A stretch of DNA of 17,523 nucleotides from positions 1 through 17,523 of the forward strand of contig JAEMRJ010000038.1 of NCBI GenBank assembly GCA_016463365.1, in the 5' to 3' direction. The position numbers were made by a program, and so were the translations under genes. Positions 13,689 to 17,523 of this stretch are shown piece after piece. The notes below the pieces were generated by a model, which was not told where the DNA came from, searched no databases, and saw nothing but the letters and a program-made list of their open reading frames with translations. This DNA is from Thermoleophilaceae bacterium (GTDB taxonomy: Bacteria > Actinomycetota > Thermoleophilia > Solirubrobacterales > JACPNS01). The stretch's first letter is position 1; each line of letters starts with the position of its first letter.

Positions 13689-15884
13689 CTACTTCTTCAG
13701 CGTAACGATTTTCAGTGGTGCGGCGTCACCGTCATGTGAGGCATCGCCGGACCAGCGGGCGATGAACTCAGTCGACGCTGAGATGCGCCACGAAGTGGTG
13801 AACGTGCCAGTTGCAGACACCGTGCGCTCCTGCGAGACCCAGCGGGTTCCGCCCTTTGAGTTGACCACGCGGGCCAGCACGGCGACGCGCTCTGAACCCG
13901 TCGCGGGCGCGAGCCTGCCCGTCACGCGGACGACGGTCCCTTTTCGCACGACCTTTGCCGAAGGCTGGATCGTGAGCAGCGAAGCGCTGCCGATCCGCCC
14001 ACCGGTGGCGGTCTCAAAAACGCGATTTGTGCCGGTCACCAGCGAAAGTGCCGACTGCTTGCCGTAGGCAGCAACATGCGCCACCGACGTTCCCGTGGAG
14101 TCGTAGTACGGGTACTGGCGGGCCCACGTGGCGCCGCCGTCTGCAGTTGCGAGCACGCGCCCGGTGTTGTCGGTCAGAAAGCCGTGCTTGCGGTCGGCGA
14201 ACGCCATGGAAGCGGCGATGTTCGCGCCGGTCGTCTCGAGACGGGTCCACTTTCGTCCGCCGTTCTTTGTGCTGAAGACCTCGGCCTTGGCGTCCAGCAG
14301 GTAGCCGTGACTGGCATCGAGCATGTCCAGGCGCTTGATCGATCCAGACTTTCGTGGCCGCGCCACGATCTTCCAGGAATCCCCCTTGTCCTTGCTCGTC
14401 GCGATCGCCCGTGGCCCGTATGCGAAGACGGAGCTGCCTGCGCGGTCGACCGCCGTCAGGGACAGTCTGGCGACTGCACCCTTGAGCGCCTTGCTCGAAC
14501 GGCCGCCCCGCGTCGAGAGGCGAAGACCTTTCGGGCCGACGATCAGGAGCCTCGTCGGCTTCCAGGCAAACAGCGCCTTGGCGGCACCGGGCGCGCCCAG
14601 GCTTCGCGTGGTCCAGGTGATGCCGGAGTTGTCACTTGTGTGAAGGAAGCCCTGGGCGTCGAGCGCAAAAATGCGCTGCGGATCGGCAGCGGTGGCGTCG
14701 ATCACCGTCGAACTGGAGACCGCGGTCAGCGAAGTCCACCACCCGCCGCCGTTGGCGGATCGCGCAATCGCTCCGTTGTCCCCGAAGACAAATGCCGACT
14801 TGGGCGAGTCGGCCCTGATTCCACGAAATGTGCCGTCGGCAACGGAGTTCCGGTAGGACCAGACCGCGCCCGAATCGGCGCTGGCGGCCAACGTTCCGCC
14901 GGGGCCGACGGCCACGGCGCGACTCGAATCGAGAAATCCGACGGCGTTCACGGTGTTCATGAGAGTCACGACGACCGCACTCCAGCTGGCGCCGCCGTCA
15001 ACAGTTCGCAGAACTGAGCTGCTTGAGGCAACTGTGGCGATGCATGTGGACTCGTCAGCGCAACTGACACTGCGCAGGTCCTGCGCGACGGTCGCAAGGT
15101 CGCCCGGGACGGCGTTCCAGGTGAGGCCCCCGTCGGTTGTCTTGAGCAGATCCGTGCGGTCGCCCACGGCGTAACCGACAGTGCCGCTGACGAACTCGAA
15201 GTTGAACATGCCCGTGCCGGTCACAGTCTTGACCGGCGTCCAGTTCACGCCGGCGTCAGCGGTGTGCAGTACGCGGTTGCCGACGCTGATCACGCCCGTG
15301 CTCACCCCGGTGAACTTCATGTCTCGTACCGGATCGGTACCGCCGGCGCCGTTGGCGACCGGTGCCACGCCCTGCTTGTTCCAGTTGTCGCCGCCGTCGC
15401 CGGTTGAGTAGACATCGCCGTTGCTAAGCAGCATGTAGCCGATCAGGGGCGACGGAAAAGAGACCGCCTGGATCTGCGCCGCGCAGCTGTCGTCGCTGGA
15501 CCCCCAGGCAAGGCGTTTGACGGTGACGCCGCCGTCGTCGCTGCGGCGCAGGGCACAGCGACCGGCAAAGACAACCGAGGTCGGTGAGATTGCGTCAATC
15601 GTGCGGATGTCGTCCAGCAGGCCGGTGCGCACTGCCAACCAGGTCACGCCGCCGTCGTCGGAATACATCAGCGTGCCCGTGGAGCCGCCGACCCAGGCTC
15701 GGCCGCCGGAGGTCTCAACGCGATCGAGCGAGTTTCCCTGCGGAAGCGGGTTCGACCAGTTCCAGCCGGTGTTGCCTGCGGGGATCGCCGCAGCGGCAGT
15801 GCCGGCGCTCGCGAGCGCGATCAGCAGCGTGAAGCCTGCGATCAGCAGCGCGAGACGTGGTGTGGGCGATGTGGGTCTGTTCAT
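13689..15884 (-). CDS. secreted Asp-box (Ycf48/BNR-like) beta-propeller protein with Ig-like C-terminus
   Basis: The 731-residue product opens with a signal peptide: Arg at 10, hydrophobic core about 11-27, probable cleavage after Ala33 (AAAA-IPAG). About thirteen Asp-box motifs of the S/T-x-D-x-G-x-x-W type follow at near-regular 40-47 residue spacing: about 75, 115, 161, 208, 249, 294, 335, 376, 416, 457 (degenerate), 497, 538 and 580. A weak fourteenth lies near 624. This fits two seven-bladed propellers. Four cysteines (110, 134, 275, 281) could form disulfides outside the cell. Residues about 636-731 look like an Ig-like beta-sandwich (VVRKGTVVRVTGRLAP ... FIARWSGDASHDG). No sortase signal or membrane anchor is seen at the end, so it is probably released or wall-bound. 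Similar folds occur in Ycf48 photosystem assembly factors, sialidases and glycan-binding proteins; the ligand is unknown. Confidence 0.88.
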   Translation of the reverse strand: MNRPTSPTPRLALLIAGFTLLIALASAGTAAAAIPAGNTGWNWSNPLPQGNSLDRVETSGGRAWVGGSTGTLMYSDDGGVTWLAVRTGLLDDIRTIDAISPTSVVFAGRCALRRSDDGGVTVKRLAWGSSDDSCAAQIQAVSFPSPLIGYMLLSNGDVYSTGDGGDNWNKQGVAPVANGAGGTDPVRDMKFTGVSTGVISVGNRVLHTADAGVNWTPVKTVTGTGMFNFEFVSGTVGYAVGDRTDLLKTTDGGLTWNAVPGDLATVAQDLRSVSCADESTCIATVASSSSVLRTVDGGASWSAVVVTLMNTVNAVGFLDSSRAVAVGPGGTLAASADSGAVWSYRNSVADGTFRGIRADSPKSAFVFGDNGAIARSANGGGWWTSLTAVSSSTVIDATAADPQRIFALDAQGFLHTSDNSGITWTTRSLGAPGAAKALFAWKPTRLLIVGPKGLRLSTRGGRSSKALKGAVARLSLTAVDRAGSSVFAYGPRAIATSKDKGDSWKIVARPRKSGSIKRLDMLDASHGYLLDAKAEVFSTKNGGRKWTRLETTGANIAASMAFADRKHGFLTDNTGRVLATADGGATWARQYPYYDSTGTSVAHVAAYGKQSALSLVTGTNRVFETATGGRIGSASLLTIQPSAKVVRKGTVVRVTGRLAPATGSERVAVLARVVNSKGGTRWVSQERTVSATGTFTTSWRISASTEFIARWSGDASHDGDAAPLKIVTLKK

Positions 15885-15988
15885 TCTCTGGTGTCCCTGG
15901 CGGCCGGGACAGAGCGGCTCACCGAGTGTCCGGGCAGACAGTTGATGAACACCGGGCGCGCGTTTGAGTTGCGCGGACGCTACCGAAA

Positions 15989-17230
15989 TCAGGCCAGGCA
16001 GGCGACGTCAAACTCGACGTTCGCAATCGATTCAAGCTGATCTGCCGGGATTGAACGACGCTCTGCAATCAATTTTTTACCGACTTCGATGTCGTGGGCG
16101 CGGCCGACCGCAGCGACCTGGGCCACGCGATCCCCCTGCAGATACCAGACGCTGAAGGCCGGATCGTCGATCGAGCCGCGCATGATGATGCGGTCCCAGC
16201 CGTAGGCCGGACCGACGGACTCGATCTCCACGTCTGCCATGTCGGTCCAGAAGTACGGCACGACTTCATGCTTGACGTCTTGACCGAGCATGTTCAGGGC
16301 GGCGGTGCGCCCGTGGTTGAAGGCGACGTCCCAGTGCTCGACGCGGATATGTGACTGATGCGCCGCTGAGTACCACTCGGCGACGTCGCCCGCAGCGAAG
16401 AGGTCCGGGGCACTTGTGCGCAGATTGGCGTCCGTGAGAATCCCGCCGCGTTCGCCGATCGTGAGGCCGGCCTGCTTTGCGAGCATCGTGTCCGGGTGAA
16501 CGCCCGCGCCGATCACGACAACGTCGGTCTCGACAGCAAGGCCGGATTCGCAGATCACCGACGTGACGCGCTCGCCGTCGCCGTCAAAACGCGCGAGGCT
16601 TTCGCCCGGGTGCAGTTGGACGCCCAGGCGCTCGAGGTGGCGCTGGGTCCAGGAGCCGAGCTCGTCCCCGAGCGTGCGCTGCAGCGGGAGGTCTTCGAGC
16701 ATGATGATCTGGCAGTCGCAGCCGTGGCGCGAGAGCGTTGCTGCGACTTCGCAACCGATGTAGCTGCCACCGACAAGCGTGACGCGGCGGCCAAGCTTGC
16801 CCAGGTCTTCGAGGATCGAGTCGCTGCTGCCGAAGGCCCGCAGGTAGTGGATCCCCTCCTGTCCCATGCCGTCGACGCGCAGGAGGTTGACGTTGGCACC
16901 GGTGGCGATCAGCGCGTTGCCGTACGTGATCACGTCCTTGTTCATCAGCGTGGCGGTGTGAGCGCCCGCGTCGAGCTTCATGACGTTCATGCGCGTCATC
17001 ACGTCGATGTTCTGCTCCTGCCAGAACTCCGGCGGGCGGAAGTAGTCCATCGCGCGGTTCTCTGTGTGAGCCAGGTAGCCCTTCGTGAGCGCGGGTCGGT
17101 TGTAGGGCGGCTCGGGTTCGCGGCCGACCAGCAGGATCGAGCCGTCGCCGTTCTCTCGCAGGTGGCGGGCGCAGTTGCCTGAAGCGAGCCCTCCGCCGAT
17201 CAGCAGATGGTCGACGTGGCGGTCGGCCAT
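15989..17230 (-). CDS. ferredoxin/rubredoxin-reductase-type FAD-dependent oxidoreductase
   Basis: The 413-residue soluble flavoprotein has the BphA4/AIF-like two-dinucleotide-fold layout. The FAD site is IGGGLASG at 11-18 with PYNRPALTKGYL at 42-53 (family consensus PYxRPxLSKxxL) and ALIATGA at 106-112. The NAD(P)H fold is LVGGSYIGCEVAATL at 152-166. The second FAD motif is DLFAAGDVAEW at 276-286. The C-terminal domain carries RVEHWDVAFNHGRTAALNMLG and PYFWTDMADVEIESVGP, typical of ferredoxin reductases and not of disulfide reductases; no CxxC redox pair is seen. It should pass electrons from NAD(P)H to a ferredoxin, rubredoxin or similar carrier not found here. Its ATG follows the trkA stop with no gap (TAA-ATG), so the two are co-translated. 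After its stop 104 nt separate it from the propeller gene. Confidence 0.93.
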   Translation of the reverse strand: MADRHVDHLLIGGGLASGNCARHLRENGDGSILLVGREPEPPYNRPALTKGYLAHTENRAMDYFRPPEFWQEQNIDVMTRMNVMKLDAGAHTATLMNKDVITYGNALIATGANVNLLRVDGMGQEGIHYLRAFGSSDSILEDLGKLGRRVTLVGGSYIGCEVAATLSRHGCDCQIIMLEDLPLQRTLGDELGSWTQRHLERLGVQLHPGESLARFDGDGERVTSVICESGLAVETDVVVIGAGVHPDTMLAKQAGLTIGERGGILTDANLRTSAPDLFAAGDVAEWYSAAHQSHIRVEHWDVAFNHGRTAALNMLGQDVKHEVVPYFWTDMADVEIESVGPAYGWDRIIMRGSIDDPAFSVWYLQGDRVAQVAAVGRAHDIEVGKKLIAERRSIPADQLESIANVEFDVACLA

Positions 17231-17523
17231 TTAGATGAAAGACTCTTCCGGAGCGGAGAAGAGCCGTGTGATGCCCTCTTCGAGTCCCGGATTGAGGATC
17301 AACATGACCTCATCGCCACTGTTGATTGTCGTGTCTCCGTTGGGCACAATGCCTTCGCCCTCGCGCAGGATCGCAATGATCAGGCCGCCGTCCGGAAGTT
17401 CGATCTCGCCGACGGTCTTGCCGGCGGACGGCGCGCCGACGCTGACCTCGACCTCGATGATTTCGAGGTCTTCGGCCTGCAGCTTGAGCAGGTGGACGAG
17501 ACCGTACTGCGGAACCTCGTGCT
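17231..17523 (-). CDS. TrkA-family potassium transport regulator, C-terminal RCK_C domain (partial)
   Basis: Only the last 97 codons or so lie in the window. Translation of the minus strand ends QYGLVHLLKLQAEDLEIIEV, then EVSVGAPSAGKTVGEIELPD, then GGLIIAILREGEGIVPNGDT, then TINSGDEVMLILNPGLEEGI and TRLFSAPEESFI, followed by TAA at 17233-17231. This is a standard RCK_C (TrkA-C) domain: the 'GxPxxGKTVGEIxLPxGxLIxxIxRxGxxIxPxGDTxIxxGDEVxLI' pattern. The domain binds small ligands (in relatives c-di-AMP) in regulators of Trk/Ktr K+ uptake. The N-terminal NAD(H)-binding RCK_N half should lie to the right. It is directly joined to the oxidoreductase start. It could alternatively be the regulatory tail of another transporter (for example a CPA-type antiporter), since these carry the same domain. 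Confidence 0.85.
   Translation of the reverse strand, partial: HEVPQYGLVHLLKLQAEDLEIIEVEVSVGAPSAGKTVGEIELPDGGLIIAILREGEGIVPNGDTTINSGDEVMLILNPGLEEGITRLFSAPEESFI

Noticed and set aside
14076..15017. 313-codon plus-strand frame opposite the propeller gene
   Set aside because: Antisense shadow; the repeated Asp-box pattern is on the minus strand.
15957..15975. CGCGC/GCGCG hairpin as terminator of the oxidoreductase gene
   Set aside because: Five base pairs, a 9-nt loop and no T-tract on the minus strand.
16496..17182. 228-codon plus-strand frame opposite the oxidoreductase
   Set aside because: Antisense shadow with no family features.
1..17523. CRISPR arrays, insertion sequences, prophage or toxin-antitoxin genes
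   Set aside because: I found no regularly spaced direct repeats at DNA level, no transposase or integrase motifs and no island-like junctions; the only regular repeats are the Asp-boxes at protein level.

Overview
The window is GC-rich, densely packed bacterial chromosome with GTG starts, overlapping genes and few intergenic gaps. The protein families, the MBL-hisS-aspS...alaS gene order, a fused BchI/BchD-type chelatase protein and an AspRS with a non-discriminating signature fit an actinobacterium. A deep-branching, Thermoleophilia/Solirubrobacterales-like lineage is my best guess from sequence style; no marker here fixes the species. I see no phage genes, insertion sequences or CRISPR arrays.

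Region 1 (1-6882, all minus strand) is a run of eight genes devoted largely to aminoacyl-tRNA production. In transcription order these are a two-helix membrane protein, a metallo-beta-lactamase-fold hydrolase, hisS, aspS, a 92-residue unknown, a membrane-anchored thioredoxin-like protein without its CxxC, an IscU-MnmA fusion, and alaS (cut by the window start). Spacings are mostly -4 to +9 nt, so most of it is probably one operon. The most unusual gene is at 252-1766: an IscU-type Fe-S scaffold domain fused to the tRNA 2-thiouridylase MnmA. Its third conserved scaffold cysteine is replaced by valine, and its 3' end overlaps alaS by 44 nt.

Region 2 (6883-8041) holds a near-perfect 18-bp inverted repeat, a stand-alone glutamate formimidoyltransferase (minus), and a divergent tRNA with anticodon CAT (plus). 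The apparent promoter of that tRNA lies across the start of the formimidoyltransferase gene.

Region 3 (8042-11610, plus) encodes the two halves of a heterodimeric ABC exporter. The first half has a degenerate catalytic site and the second a degenerate signature motif, the arrangement known for exporters with one working ATPase site. The operon appears to start as a leaderless mRNA. It ends tail-to-tail against the next gene, with both stop codons read from one CTAG palindrome.

Region 4 (11607-17523, all minus) contains a fused AAA+/VWA chelatase-type protein, a tRNA-Gln(CTG) with a likely intrinsic terminator behind it, a secreted protein of about fourteen Asp-box propeller repeats plus an Ig-like C-terminal domain, a ferredoxin-reductase-type FAD/NAD(P)H oxidoreductase, and the C-terminal RCK_C domain of a TrkA-family potassium-channel regulator. 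The TrkA stop codon directly abuts the oxidoreductase start codon (TAA-ATG), linking K+ transport regulation and a flavin reductase in one transcript.
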